Positions 12,118 through 22,740 of a stretch of 64,000 bases of DNA are shown here, piece by piece. A program made the translations under genes and the position numbers. Position 1 is the first letter of the stretch. Each line of letters starts with the position of its first letter. Source of the stretch: Chelydra serpentina (taxonomy: Eukaryota; Chordata; Testudines; Chelydridae); assembly GCA_037349315.1 (NCBI GenBank), contig JBAIAC010000014.1, positions 22,359,001-22,423,000 on the forward strand, written 5' to 3'. The notes beneath the pieces were generated by a model that did no database searches, had not been told where the DNA came from, and saw nothing but the letters and a program-made list of their open reading frames with translations.

Positions 12118-14479
12118 CTTCCCTCACCCCTGCTGTGTGGACTTTCAGAAGCTTGTGAAACCCCTCCTCCCCCACAGCCCTATGAGACCGAGCACCATCA
12201 CCTCTACATGTCTTAGAAGACTTTGGGAAATTTCTAAATGCTCTTCCCATTAAGCCTTAGATGGGATTAGATGGCAGCCCTTCCCCAACCTTCTCTAGAT
12301 CTGTCAGTCTTCTAATGAATCAAATAGGCTCAGAAGACTAAAAAAGCCTACTAAGACTCACGGGAGGGTGTGTGTCAAGATGAACCTCCTAAAACTCATG
12401 AATGAGGGGGCAATGAGCCACCTAAAATTCACTGAGGGTTTGCATGCCTCAGGAAATACACAACAAAGGAGAGGAATGGCGCTCTTTATCCCACAAATGA
12501 TCTCTTCAGTCCCCACGCCTGCAGGTTTTCTAAGGTCTGTAGCAAGGGAACCCTACCCCTGGAGACCTTAGGATGTGTGTGGAAGCACACACATGGAGAG
12601 AGAAAAGGAAATGAGGAAAATGGGGTTCTCAGGGGCTGGGGCAGGCAGCAGCACAGGGAAACATTCCAACAGCTGAATCCAAATAACTGAAGTTTATTTC
12701 CCAGTCTCCATTCTGAAGCTAACATCTAGCAAGTAAACATTAGAAGCATTTTCTACCTGTAACAATCATTTCAGTGCATCTTACCTTACAAGCAGCATGT
12801 CTGATTAATTTCATTTTTGGTGGAAAGTGCCCCTTTCACCATTGACAACTCTTCCTAGTTATTGATTAGCATTTTAAGGCTTTTCTGCAGGAAAAAGGAT
12901 TAGTTTCTCATGAAAGCACTATATTTGCATCAGAACAGACCACAGAGACTGAAATTAAATAGCCAAAACTGATGGCTCTGGTTTTGTACTCCATAACAAA
13001 ATACTTCTCTTGGTGAGTAGTATGCTCTCATGGATACATACATCTGACACTTTATGGAACTATTTATATATCTTTCTATCCATCATTGTCCAAATAAGAA
13101 CTCTGTACATGTCAGAAGAGTGACTAAATTACAATCTTTTTACAAAATAAATGTAATACATATAGGTGCATATGTACCTTCTGGTTCAGATGTAGTCATC
13201 TTGCAAATGTTTACCAAGTTGATGATGTGCTGTGGATTGTCTGACACAAAGGACTAAAAGTTCTGTGATTAGCTCTTTAAATGTTACCATTAAACCAGTT
13301 TCAACAAAACTCTGTTTAACAGAACAATCCTGAAGAGGAAAACTTCTAGCAAGGCTTACGTGGTATTATGCGACATGCCATAAAATAGTTATTGTGTGGA
13401 TGCAAACCATGTTGACCACATTTAAACCATAACAGCTCCCTTAACAGGCTTTGAGAATGTATAGACAGTGCTTCATATGTGTGGTATGCACTGCTGTATA
13501 TTATGTAATATCCCCTGAGATGCCCAACAATGCATATCTAAGATCACAATTTGTATTGTTCTTCTTTATTTTGTTTGGTGCAGGAGGAGTATACATACTT
13601 CCAATGGATACAAAGTTTGAGCAAATTGCAACTTACTTAAATGGGTTTACAGATCCCACGCAAAACATAAGTCGTTAAGTTGTCATACAGATTTGTATTA
13701 CTGATAACAGCAAAGAAAATAGAATTATGTAAAACAAAGGGCTAGAATTGTTTAATTCCAAGGAAGTCACAGGAAGACACTTAAGAAACATTGCCAAATG
13801 TATAATATTATTGCGATATGAATGATTTACTCCTGGTGAATTATACTAAGTATTATGCTACAATTGTGTTCTAGTTTGCTGAATTAAGACATTTTTGCCA
13901 AATGTACAATACTTAAAACAATGACCAAACTCCATTACATATAAGCACAGTTTACAACATATTGTACTAAGCGCTATTAAAATGTCCCTCTTCTGTATTT
14001 CTTATCTCATCACTCCCATCTCTTTTTCTAACCCAATTAATTCAGCAATACTGCAATGGAGTGGTTGACACAAAACAATCCACTATCACACAAGCAATCC
14101 TGTTACAGACATTAAATTGAGGTACCACTAAATGAGTAAGGTAGTTGGAAGACACATTATTTAAAGGAAAGGGCTTTGATTTCCATACAAATACCTTGCT
14201 GATCAACACAGATGGGGAGGGGGAGACACAGGAAGTTGGTTAATATGGATATTTAACTGAAACATGATTTAATTCAAGGTTTTCAATGCAAGCAGAAACT
14301 CTCCAAATATAGCTCAACCAACCTCCACACTAAACAGACACCTACATACGTGTCACTCAGGCAGGGACTCAAGTAGCAAATCAGTAAAATCCTTGTGTAG
14401 GGTGCAGGGGGAAGCAACCTCACTAAAATATAATACAAAATATATAATTAAAATCTCCCATTTTCCAAGGCTTGCTAAT
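12118..14479 (-). other. CFAP97 intron 1, no recognised content
   Basis: About 2.4 kb next to the CpG island. There are scattered short frames, including one of 75 codons at 13451-13678, but none has a recognisable domain or conserved context. I find no structured RNA. Confidence 0.45.
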
Positions 14480-15554
14480 TATACGGTGCCTTTGCCTGTA
14501 GAGCTACTGCCCACTCGGGGGTGCTGGAGGAGAGCACAGCCTGCAGCTATCGTTCGCCCCTGGCAGGGCATGCACCCCCGAAGCAACAGCCTGTGTGCAT
14601 GTGGCCGAGGGCAGCGGGGAGGCTGGGACCCGGGGAGAGGGAGCGCATCCAGGCGGGGGCCCCCAGGGAAAACTCGCGGGGGCTCTAGCCGCGGGCATCG
14701 GCGAGGATGCTGGGGGGGGGGTCACACAGGTGGCAGGTTTACCGGTCCCACACCGCCGCTAGGGCCGCCCCCTTCCCGGGCAGGGCAGCCCCGCCGCCTC
14801 CGGGAGCCTGACGCCAGGGTGCCCCGGGCAGGGCTAAGCTCCCATCGCCGTTACCCTGGGGCTGAGCAGGAGCCGCCACTAGCGCCAGGCGGAGGGTGCC
14901 CAGCAGCCTCCTCCCGCGGCCCGGACCCCGCGGGCGGATACTCACGCAGATCTCTGCGCTGCAGCAGCTCGGCTCTGGGCCCCGCGCCTTTCGCCCAGGC
15001 GCCAGCAACAAGCCCGGCCCCTGCGTCGCCGGGGAGGGGGCGGAGCTCCCGCTCTCTGGGCGCCAGGGGGCGGCCTGGAGCCACCTTACCGCTGCCTCGC
15101 GGCTGGGGAGAGCCGGGGCGGCGAGGGCAGAGCAGCGCCGCCCTTGGCAACGCGCCTTATCAACGAGCCGCAAAGCCGGGCTCGGGCGCCCGGCCGGGCG
15201 CCCGGCCGGGGGAGGCGCTCGCGGGGCCTGGCCCCGTGTAAATACTGCGTGGCGGTAGCGCGGGACTAGACGGGGCAATGAGGCCAGTCCGGGGGGAATC
15301 CGAGTCTTTTCTGAGAGTGGCTTTGCTCGGCCTTTGTCTTTCTAGCCAAATCAGTATCGGGGGCCGGTCACCAGGGGCGGATTCATTGTTTGTGGAGCGT
15401 GGGAGGGTCGGTCCCCGGAGCGAGGGGCCGGGCAGGGGAGACCCCGCTCCGCCCAGCTCAGTGCGAGGCACTACCTGTGTCGCTGCACCGGCAGTTGTCA
15501 GACGCACATGGCCCAACCAGCCCTGCGCTGCCAGCATGTCCCTTCCCCTGGGGG
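14480..15554 (-). promoter_or_regulatory. CFAP97: CpG island, probable CFAP97 promoter
   Basis: Strong rise in G+C and CpG density compared with flanks, with GC-box-like motifs such as GGGGGCGGAGC near 15035 and a CCGG-rich palindromic stretch (CGCCCGGCCGGGCGCCCGG) near 15187. On the minus strand it carries consensus splice donors at its left side, as expected for a non-coding first exon of CFAP97. Long frames on both strands here follow from high G+C and are not genes. Confidence 0.7.
14946..15270 (-). other. CFAP97: Putative CFAP97 non-coding exon 1
   Basis: On the minus strand a consensus donor GTGAGT lies at 14940-14945, so an exon would end at 14946. A second donor, GTAAGG, would end the exon at 15090. 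The transcription start cannot be read from sequence; the right border given is only a guess within the island. The coding exon at 1335-2396 begins with an acceptor, so such an exon must exist somewhere upstream. Confidence 0.45.
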
Positions 15555-16469
15555 TAGGGTTGCCAACTTTCTAGTCCCACAAAATGGAACACCCTAGCCC
15601 CGCCCCTTCCCTCAGGCCCCGCCCCTGCCCTACAGACCTCACGCCCTCCTGCGTCTCACTCACTACATTCTCACTGCCTCTGTGGTTCGCTTTCCCCGAC
15701 CTCACTCACTTTCACTGGGCTGGGGCAGAGGTGTGGGAGGGAGAGTGGGGGTGAGGGGTTTGGGGTGCAGGAGGGGGAGGGAGGCTGAGGGACTCAGAGT
15801 GCAGGAGGAGGCTGTGGGTTGAAGCAGGGGGTTGGGGTGCAGGAGGGGGTGAGGGCTCTGGGGTGGGGCTGGGTATGAGGGGTTTGTGATGCAGGAGGGG
15901 TCTCCAGGATGCGACAGGGGGTTGGGCGGCAGGGGGATGAGGGCTCTGGGCTGGAGTGCAGGCTCTGGGGGAGGTCAGTGTGGGAGGGGGCTCTGGGTTG
16001 GGGTGCAGGGGGCGTGAGGTCTCAGGTGGGGCCAGGGATGAAGGGTTTGGGGCACAGGAGGGTGCTCCAGGTTGGGGGAGGGGCTCAGGGCTGGGACAGA
16101 GGGTTGGGGCTTGGGGCACAGGCTTACCTTGGGTGGCTCCCAGTCAGCAGCGCAGCTGCCTGTCCTGGCTACATGCTGTGCCTCGGAAGCGGCCAGCAGG
16201 TCCAGCACCTAGGCAGGGGAACCAGAAGGTTCTGCGCGCTGCACTTGCCCGCAGGCACGCGCGTCCCCCCCCCCCCCCAGCTCGCATTGGCCAGGAACGG
16301 TGGTGATGCTTGGGTGGGGGGCAGCATACGGAGCCCTACGGCCCCCCGCCTAGGAGCCAGACCTGCTGGCTGTTTCCGTGGCGCAGTGCAGTACCAGGAC
16401 GGTAGGGACTTTTAACAACCCGGTCTGCGGTGCTGACCGGAGCCACCAGGGTCCCTTTTTGACCGGGTC
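15555..16469 (+). mobile_element. GC-rich MITE, family of 32651-33364, right end lost
   Basis: Starts TAGGGTTGCCAACTTTCTAG and proceeds through CCCCGCCCCTTCCCTCAGG, a Ser/His-like CACTCACTTTCACTGGGCTG block and long G-rich GGGTTGGGGTGCAGG repeats, to GGAGCCACCAGGGTCCC. The same order occurs in the complete copy at 32651-33364. The right terminal repeat (GGCAACCCTA) is absent, so this copy is 3' truncated or broken. It directly abuts the CFAP97 CpG island. Confidence 0.8.
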
Positions 16470-16614
16470 CTCCCTGTCTTCATTGAGTCTCTTTCTGTTA
16501 GTGCATTGTAAACTCACAGCTGATCTCAGCCTTCTTCACAGTATTTTAGAATCATAGAAACTGCACTCAAGGCAGGACTAAGTATTATCTAGACCATCCC
16601 TGACAGGTGTTTAT

Positions 16615-17214
16615 TCACAGGCACCTTCCTCCAGTCTCCGGGGGTGCTCAACCCCCCCCCCCTCTTCCCCAGACCCCCCCACGCCTTTCCCCCAATACCC
16701 CACCCCTGCCCCACCTCTTCCTGCCCCACTCTGCCCAGGCCCCGCCCCCACCCCTTCTCCCAAGCCCCCATTCCCTGCTGCACCCCACCCCGCCTCTTCC
16801 TGCTAGGGTGACCAGATGTCCCGATTTTATAGGGACAGTCTCGATATTTTGAGCTCTCTCTTATATAGGCTCCTATTACCCCCCACCCACTGTCCTGATT
16901 TTTCACACTTGCTGTCTGGTCACCCTACTTCCTGCCCAGTTCCACACTCTCCCCCCCCCCCCCCCCGAGTGTGCCCCGTCCCCACTCCTCCCCCTCAAGC
17001 ACCTCCTCCTACACGCTGGGGAACAGCTTATCATGGTGAGCAGGAGGTGCTGGGAAGGAGGGGGAAGAGTTGATCAGTTGATCAGCAGGGCAGCCAGCGG
17101 ATGGGAGGCCTGAGGGTGCGGGAGACAGAGCTGGCTGCCAGTGTGTGCTAAGCACTCACTAATTTTTTTCCGTGTGTGCTCCAGCCCTGGAGCACCCACG
17201 GAGTCGGCTCCTAT
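16615..17214. mobile_element. 600-bp nonautonomous DNA element (hAT-like) inside CR1
   Basis: Bounded by a perfect 8-bp target duplication GTGTTTAT at 16607-16614 and 17215-17222. The ends are imperfect inverted repeats: GTCTCCGGGGGTGCTCAA on the left, and on the right the complement of GGAGCCGACTCCGTGGGTGC. The inside is C-rich on the plus strand with no coding potential. The 8-bp duplication points to the hAT superfamily. Confidence 0.8.
16804..16927. mobile_element. 124-bp palindromic MITE nested in the 600-bp element
   Basis: Inverted ends TAGGGTGACCAGA and TCTGGTCACCCTA, with a perfect 8-bp target duplication CTTCCTGC at 16796-16803 and 16928-16935. A second copy of this family is at 49963-50076. 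It is hAT-type by duplication length. Confidence 0.92.
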
Positions 17215-17539
17215 GTGTTTATCTAACCTGCTCTTAAAAACCTGCCACATAGATTCCACAACCTCCCTAGGCAATTTATTCCAGTGCTTAACTATCTTGA
17301 TGGTTCGTAAATTTTTCCTAATGTCCAAGCTAAACCATGGCTGAAATTTAAGCCCATTGCATCTTGTCCTATCCTCAGAGGTTAAGAAGAACATTTTTTC
17401 TCCCTCTTTCTTGTAACAACCTTTTATGTACTTGAAAACTGTTATCATGTTACCCTATCTTCTCTTCTCCAAACTAAACAACCCCAGTTTTTTCAGTCTT
17501 CTCTCATAGGTCATGTTTTCTTGACCTTTAATCATTTTT

Positions 17540-17817
17540 AATCAATTAATGATCCTCATTCACACCTGTGTGACCATCTTGTTTATCACTTCAAAGGTTT
17601 TTCTTCCCCTGCTGTTATGGTTCCTCTCAACTAATTAGCCTCTTACGGTTGGTCTATGCACCTCGACCTTATCATGTTTCTCTGACTGTATAAATATCTG
17701 TCTACTGTATATTTCATTCCATGCATCCGATGAAGTGGGTATTAACCCACGAAAGCTTATGCTGAAATAAATTTGTTAGTCTCTAAGGTGCTACAAGTTT
17801 TTCTTTCTTATTTTCGT
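17540..17817 (+). mobile_element. Penelope-like element terminal fragment inside CR1
   Basis: Carries the PLE terminus with GATGAAGTGGGT-TTAACCCACGAAAGC and the polyadenylation-like GCTGAAATAAATTTGTTAG, in the same form as at both ends of the large PLE at 54446-56881. It is flanked by a 13-bp target duplication TTTAATCATTTTT at 17527-17539 and 17818-17830. Confidence 0.9.
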
Positions 17818-18486
17818 TTTAATCATTTTTGTTACTCTTCTGAGGACTTTCTCCAGTTTGTCCACATCTTTCCTGAAATGTGGCACCCAGAACTGGACAC
17901 AGTACTCCAGTTGAGGCCTTATCAATGGGGAGTAGAGCGGAAGAATTACTTATCGTGTCTTGCTTACAACAGCCCTGCTGATGCATCCCAAAACAATGTT
18001 CACTTTTTTTTACAAGTGCTACACTATTGACTCATACTTAGCTTGTGATCCATTATAACGTCCAGATCCCTTTCTGCAGTACTTTTTCCTAGGCAACCAT
18101 TTCTCATTTTGTATGTGTGCAATTGATTGTTCTTTCCTAAATGGAGTACTTTGCATTTGTTCTTATTGAATTTCATCCTATTTATTTCAGACTATTTCTC
18201 CAGTTTGTCCAGATCATTTTGAATTTTAATCCTATCCTCCAAAGCACTTGCAACCTCTCCCAGCTTGGTATTGTCTGCAAACTTTATGTCTACTTTCTAT
18301 GCCATTATCTAAATCATTGATGAAGATATTGAACAGAACCAGACCCAAGAATAATCCCTGTAGGATCTCACTCGATATGCCCTTTCAGCTTGACTGTGAA
18401 CCACTGATACCTACTCTCTGGGAACGGTTTTCCAACCAGTTATGGATCCACTTTATAGTAGCTCCATCTAGGTTGTATTTCTCTAG

Positions 18487-18780
18487 GGCTATGTCTACAC
18501 TGGAAAGTGAAAGACAAAACTTTTGTCTATCAGATGTGTTAAAAAAACACCCCCGAGAAAGACAAAACTTTTGTCAATGACAAATGCTGGTGGAACAGTG
18601 CTTTGTCAGCAGGAGTGCTCTCCTGTGGACAATGCTGACACCGCTCATTGAGGGTGGAAGTTTTTTGTCAGCAGGAGAGCTCTCTCCTGCTGACAAACAG
18701 CGGCTACACTGCATGCCTTTAGCAGCATGGCTGCAGTAGCACAGCCGTGTCACTAAAAGCTGTGTAGTGTAAATATAGCC
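18487..18780. mobile_element. 294-bp MITE, 3-bp TAG duplication, inside CR1
   Basis: Inverted ends GGCTATGTCTACACT and the complement AGTGTAAATATAGCC, flanked by TAG at 18484-18486 and 18781-18783. Internally it has inverted blocks around GTCAGCAGGAG and CTCCTGCTGAC. The 3-bp duplication suggests the PIF/Harbinger superfamily. CR1 resumes at TAGTTTGTTGATGAGAAGG. Confidence 0.8.
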
Positions 18781-18990
18781 TAGTTTGTTGATGAGAAGGT
18801 AATGCTAGACAGTATCAAAATCCTTACTAAAGTCAAGATATACCACATCTATCGCTTCCCCAAATCTACTGCTTTTATTTTATTGACAGGTTTCACGTAG
18901 TCTCAAAATATATTTTCACATCCTATCTCAGCTTGCAAGAAAAATGCAAGAGAAGGTGAAGACTTCAGAAAAAAGGGCAGTGCCTTAAAT

Positions 18991-19392
18991 CAGTGCCGCT
19001 TAACCTTTCCAGACTACTGCACCCCTTTCAGGAGTCTGAATTGTCTTGCATACCCTAAATTTCACCTCAATTTAAAAACTACTTGCTTACAAAATCAGAC
19101 CTAAAAATACAAGTGTCACAGCATACTATTACTGAAAAATACCTTACTTTCTCCTTTTTCCCATATAATTATAAAATAAATCAAATGGAATATAAAAATT
19201 GTACTTACATTTCAGTGTATAGCATATAGAGCAGTATAAACAAGTCATTGTCTGTTTTAGCATGTATTGACTTTGCTAGTACTTTTATGTAGCCTGTTGT
19301 AAAACTAGGCAAATATCTAGTTGAGTTGATGTACCCCCTGGAAGACCATTGCATATCCACAGGGGTACGCATCCCCTGGTGGAGAACCACTA
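18991..19392. mobile_element. 402-bp hAT-like MITE
   Basis: Left end CAGTGCCGCTTAACCTTTCC and right end GGTGGAGAACCACTA form decayed inverted repeats of the CAGTGGTTCTCAACC type. Near-perfect 8-bp target duplication: CCTTAAAT (18983-18990) and CCTTAAGT (19393-19400). No coding potential. Confidence 0.8.
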
Positions 19393-19676
19393 CCTTAAGT
19401 TATAAAGCAAGCAATCAAACAGACAAATGACAACTAAAAGGAGGAAATGAAGATATATTCTGGATGACATCACACCATCGTGAGATTATAGACTCTTGCC
19501 CCAGCAACTACAAAGTGTGGATAATGCCATGCTATTTTAACAAAAGAGCTTCAGGGCTATTTCACAAGTTGGAACCATGAGAATGGTGAAGATTTAATGA
19601 TAGTGAGATTTTAAAAGGTGTAATGTTTTTTGCTGTGCAATTATATTAGGCCCAGATCCTGCAGGCAGGGTATGTC

Positions 19677-19838
19677 TTCATGTCACAGTCTCTCCCAGGG
19701 CTGAAAATCCTCCCATCAGGGGAATAGCTATTAGCACTGGGAGCATGGCTCCCAGGGCTGGTGCACTGTCTACACTGCCACTTTACAGTGCTGAAACTTG
19801 CATCGCTCAGGGGGGTGTTTTTTCACACACTAGTCCCA
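19677..19838. mobile_element. Fragment of a GTCTACACT-type MITE
   Basis: Contains GGGAGCATGGCTCCCAGGGC, GCACTGTCTACACTGCCAC and GCATCGCTCAGGGGGGTG, which resemble an abundant reptile MITE. Only one side is visible and no target duplication is found. Confidence 0.5.
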
Positions 19839-19971
19839 TGTGTTTACTCACAGTAGTAGAATTAAGCATGTGCATGTTTGTAAAATCAGGGCTTAAATTA
19901 TAAACCCTTTAGGGCAGGGATTGCCTTTTACTCTGTGTGTAACCTTTAAAAAAAACATTATTAGTGATGTA

Positions 19972-20086
19972 TCAGATGGGTAGCCATGTTAGTCTGGATC
20001 TGTAGAAGCGACAAAGGGTCCTGTAGCACCTTATAGACTAACAGGGCCTCTGTTAGTCTATAAGGTGCCACAGGACCCTTTGTCGC
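19972..20086. mobile_element. 115-bp PLE made only of inverted termini
   Basis: Starts with a PLE tail (TAGCCATGTTAGTCTGGATC), then two inverted arms of about 40 bp: GCGACAAAGGGTCCTGTAGC... and its near-perfect reverse complement, separated by about five bases. Flanked by a perfect 13-bp target duplication TATTAGTGATGTA at 19959-19971 and 20087-20099. The arms carry the PLE border motif CACCTTATAGACTAACA. Nothing of the reverse transcriptase remains. Confidence 0.88.
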
Positions 20087-20099
20087 TATTAGTGATGTA

Positions 20100-20579
20100 G
20101 TTATGTTTTGTTTTATAACCATTTGATGATCATTAAGGATGTGACAATAAGGAGGCTATGTATTTGTATTATAATCCTATTTATTGTACAGTGCCCAAAG
20201 TGTGCTTGTTGCTTCAGACCTGAGTTTACAGACTAAGACCCCAATTTTGAAATGAGATGGTCCAGACTGGACTCCTGTGTCCTTGGTGGGGTTTTGTGGG
20301 GCCCTGCTGACAAATCCATTTGCAGATTTGGGCGTTAAGTGCCAAATGATGGCTGCCTATACAAATGTAAATCTGGAGTAACCCTACTGATTTCAGTGGA
20401 TTTATACTAGTGTAAATGAGATCAAAATAGAAAACAATTTTGGCTGGGCAGGGAAAAATATTTTTATTTTTGGTTCGATTTTATCCATGTATTTACTTGC
20501 CTGAAAAATATTTCCATTATAAACAGAATGTTACATAAACACCCTACTGAAAAAAACAGTAAAATTCACCACAGGGCGA
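20100..20579. other. Region between the transposon spacer and the SNX25 island
   Basis: Short intergenic stretch with old SINE-like wording (TACTAGTGTAAATGAGATC) and no gene seen. Confidence 0.4.
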
Positions 20580-21620
20580 TGCCTTCTAAGCACTCACGGG
20601 GGGCGAGGCTTTCGGTCTGGGCGGGCAGTCAGCGAGACCTCGCTGTGTGGAAGCAAAGGGTTGAAGACAAACCCGCTCGGAACGTGGCTGCCCCTCCTTG
20701 CCCGGCGGAGAGCACATGGCCCCTGCAGCTGTCACTCAGGCGCCTCCTTCTCCTCCCCCTGCTGGACACGCACGGGTACGGCGCGGCCTCCCCCTGCTCC
20801 CACCGAGCGCTGGGCCACCAGCGTGGAGGAGGAGCGGAGCAGCAGCCGCAGCCGGAGTCGGCGGGGAGGGTTGGCGAGGAAGTGGCCGGCCCCGCTCCCC
20901 GGCTGTGCTGCCGGGCATGAGCCCCGGCTCCCTCTCCTGCCGGTGCGGTGCCTGCAGCCGCGGGGCTCGGGGAGAGGCGACCGTCCGAGGGGGCTGCTGG
21001 GGCGGGAGATGCGCTTGTTCCCACCGGCGCCAGGAGCAGCATGTTCCCCGATGCCGACAGCACTAGCAGCAGCGGGCAGCCCGAGTCGGCGGGCGCCGCA
21101 GTCTCCGGCGCCCCGGGAGCGCACAGCCCCGGCGGCCAATCCTGCCGCAGCAGCGCCCCAGCGGCAGCCGCCGTCGCCGGCGGGGAGGAGGAGGCGGACG
21201 ACGAGGAAGAGGAGGAGGATCCCGGCTCGTCCCGCCTGATGCTGGCGGCCGGGCTGGGGCTGTTGGCGGTGTCCGTGTTCCACCTGGGGCGGGCGGAGGC
21301 GGGGGACGGGGGGCAACCGTGCCTGGCCCTGCTGCTGCTGCGGCTGGCCCTCTACCTGGGCTGCGCGGCGGCCGCCTTCCTGCTGGGCACCTTGATCGCC
21401 TTGAGCGGCCCAAGCCGCGGCCGCCTCCGGCCCCCGCCGGACTTCCCCGCCGCCTGGAGCCGCGGGCCGAGGGGGGACGCTCCGCTCCTGCGGGCAGCCG
21501 CGGTAAGTGACACCTCAGCCTCGTCTCGCTGCTGGACAGACCCCCCGCCCCGCCCATCTGCCGATCCCGGCCATGCCCCAGCTACATACCCCGGGCCCGA
21601 CAGCACAGAGGCCCCGGGCG
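20580..21620 (+). promoter_or_regulatory. SNX25: CpG island, SNX25 promoter and first exon
   Basis: About 1 kb of dense CpG with G+C-rich runs, covering the SNX25 start codon and first donor. No TATA box stands out; a dispersed CpG-type promoter is likely. Overlapping long frames on both strands are compositional artefacts except the SNX25 frame. Confidence 0.8.
21041..21502 (+). CDS. SNX25: SNX25 exon 1: N-terminal membrane segment, residues 1-154
   Basis: Sorting nexin 25 belongs to the SNX13/14/19/25 group, with an N-terminal hydrophobic region followed by PXA, RGS, PX and nexin C-terminal domains; SNX25 is known to act in endosomal trafficking and TGF-beta receptor turnover. I chose the ATG at 21041 (A at -3); the frame is open upstream but has no other ATG before it in the island part I translated. 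The product has an Ala/Gly/Ser-rich start, an acidic run (about residues 49-60), and two hydrophobic segments at about 66-82 and 94-121. The exon ends GCG with donor GTAAGT at 21503, phase 0, matching exon 2. Assignment rests on phase, strand, order and neighbour; this exon lies upstream of the start used in the classic 840-residue human entry. Confidence 0.82.
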
Positions 21621-22671
21621 CAGTTCGAACTGCGATTTCTTGCTCACTCCTGTGTTGGGTAAATCCCCTCAAACCACAACACGGAGGGGCTGAGATTCCT
21701 GCCCGCCTTCCCAGCGTAGACAGACCCCCGGGGGAATTGTGTGCCCGAAATCACTGGGGGGATGCTGTGGAGTTTCCCGGGCGTCAATCTTACGCTTGGT
21801 CTCTGACAGATGTTGCATTGCAAATGCTCTGCATTGACAGCGCTGCTGCAATTAAGTGTTTTTGGCTACAGCTCAGTCAGGGGCTTGCTCCTGATCATAC
21901 ACACTTGCCCCCGGTAAACGTTGTATGGTGGCAACGTTTTCCTGCAACAGTTGAAAACGATGTTTATTCAGGTCAGTTGCTGAACTGACACAAGTTATGC
22001 AAGTTGCTAAACGGTATATTTCAATCGAGGGTGCTACTTTAGGTAGCCATCCGGCATCCAGGAACAAATTTGTGCCTTTGTATTAAAAACACTGGTGCAT
22101 ATGTCAGTCATCTTGCCATTCCTTTAGTTTAAAAAAAAAGTGTGTGTGTTGTAAGTGCAATTCAAGATATTCATGTTGCTTCAATGCAAATGCAGCTGTA
22201 GGGAGTTCCAAAGAACTGTCCTTGAGTAAACTTAATCATCATACCTCCTTGAACTCTTACACACCTGCAAGATGAACTTGGGAAAGACATGTGGTGATGC
22301 AGCTTTATATTCTGTTTACCCTTTCAGGTTAACACCCCCAAATATTACCCTAACTCCAAAGGCCAGTTGTGTAGAGGCAAACCCTGTGTTAACACATCCA
22401 TAGACTTGCAGTCTTATTGAGAAATGTTAGTCAAAACAACTTATTTTAAGCATTTCCTGCCCCAAATAAAAAAATCACAGGACTGAGAAAATTATTGCTT
22501 GATACAAGGAATTGTTTTCACTCCAATACTGCATACAGATATAAAGGATGTGTAGCATCTGACTTTCCAGGTAAGCTCAGTATAGCTGATAGGAGACATG
22601 TGCTTGTGAACTGCATATTTCCATGAAAATATAGTGTAGGTAAGTGAAATACCACAATAATAAATAATGCA

Positions 22672-22740
22672 CTTTGATATAGTGCATTTCATTAATAGAT
22701 CTCAAAGTGCTTTACAATGAAGGGTAAGTGTTATTAGCCA
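22672..22740 (+). repeat. Ancient SINE-like fragment
   Basis: The block AGATCTCAAAGTGCTTTACA followed by GTAAGTGTTATTAGCCACAT has the wording of an old, widely dispersed amniote repeat. The family is uncertain. Confidence 0.45.

Larger units (their letters stand above)
16545..18885 (-). mobile_element. Old CR1 LINE, split by four insertions
   Basis: A minus-strand CR1 3' half. Its pieces are 16545-16614, 17215-17539, 17818-18486 and 18781-18885. They join to one continuous CR1 when the inserts are removed. The minus-strand frame at 17215-17448 contains GCYKKEGEKMFFLTSEDRTR and KIVKHWNKLPREVVES, typical of CR1 ORF2 ends. Farther right, plus-strand blocks such as TTGTCCAGATCATTTTGAAT are complements of the reverse transcriptase part. 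Confidence 0.88.

Noticed and set aside
13451..13678. 75-codon frame with a hydrophobic stretch as a small gene
   Set aside because: No homology, splice context or promoter; length is expected by chance in A/T-rich intron.
14393..16415. Many long frames on both strands (up to 282 codons) in the GC-rich region
   Set aside because: They overlap one another in several frames, are rich in Pro, Arg, Gly and Ala and follow CpG-island and MITE composition. No domain is recognisable.
20528..21316. Long frames antisense to or overlapping SNX25 exon 1
   Set aside because: Compositional shadows of the CpG island. Only the frame continuing into exon 2 with matching phase is supported.
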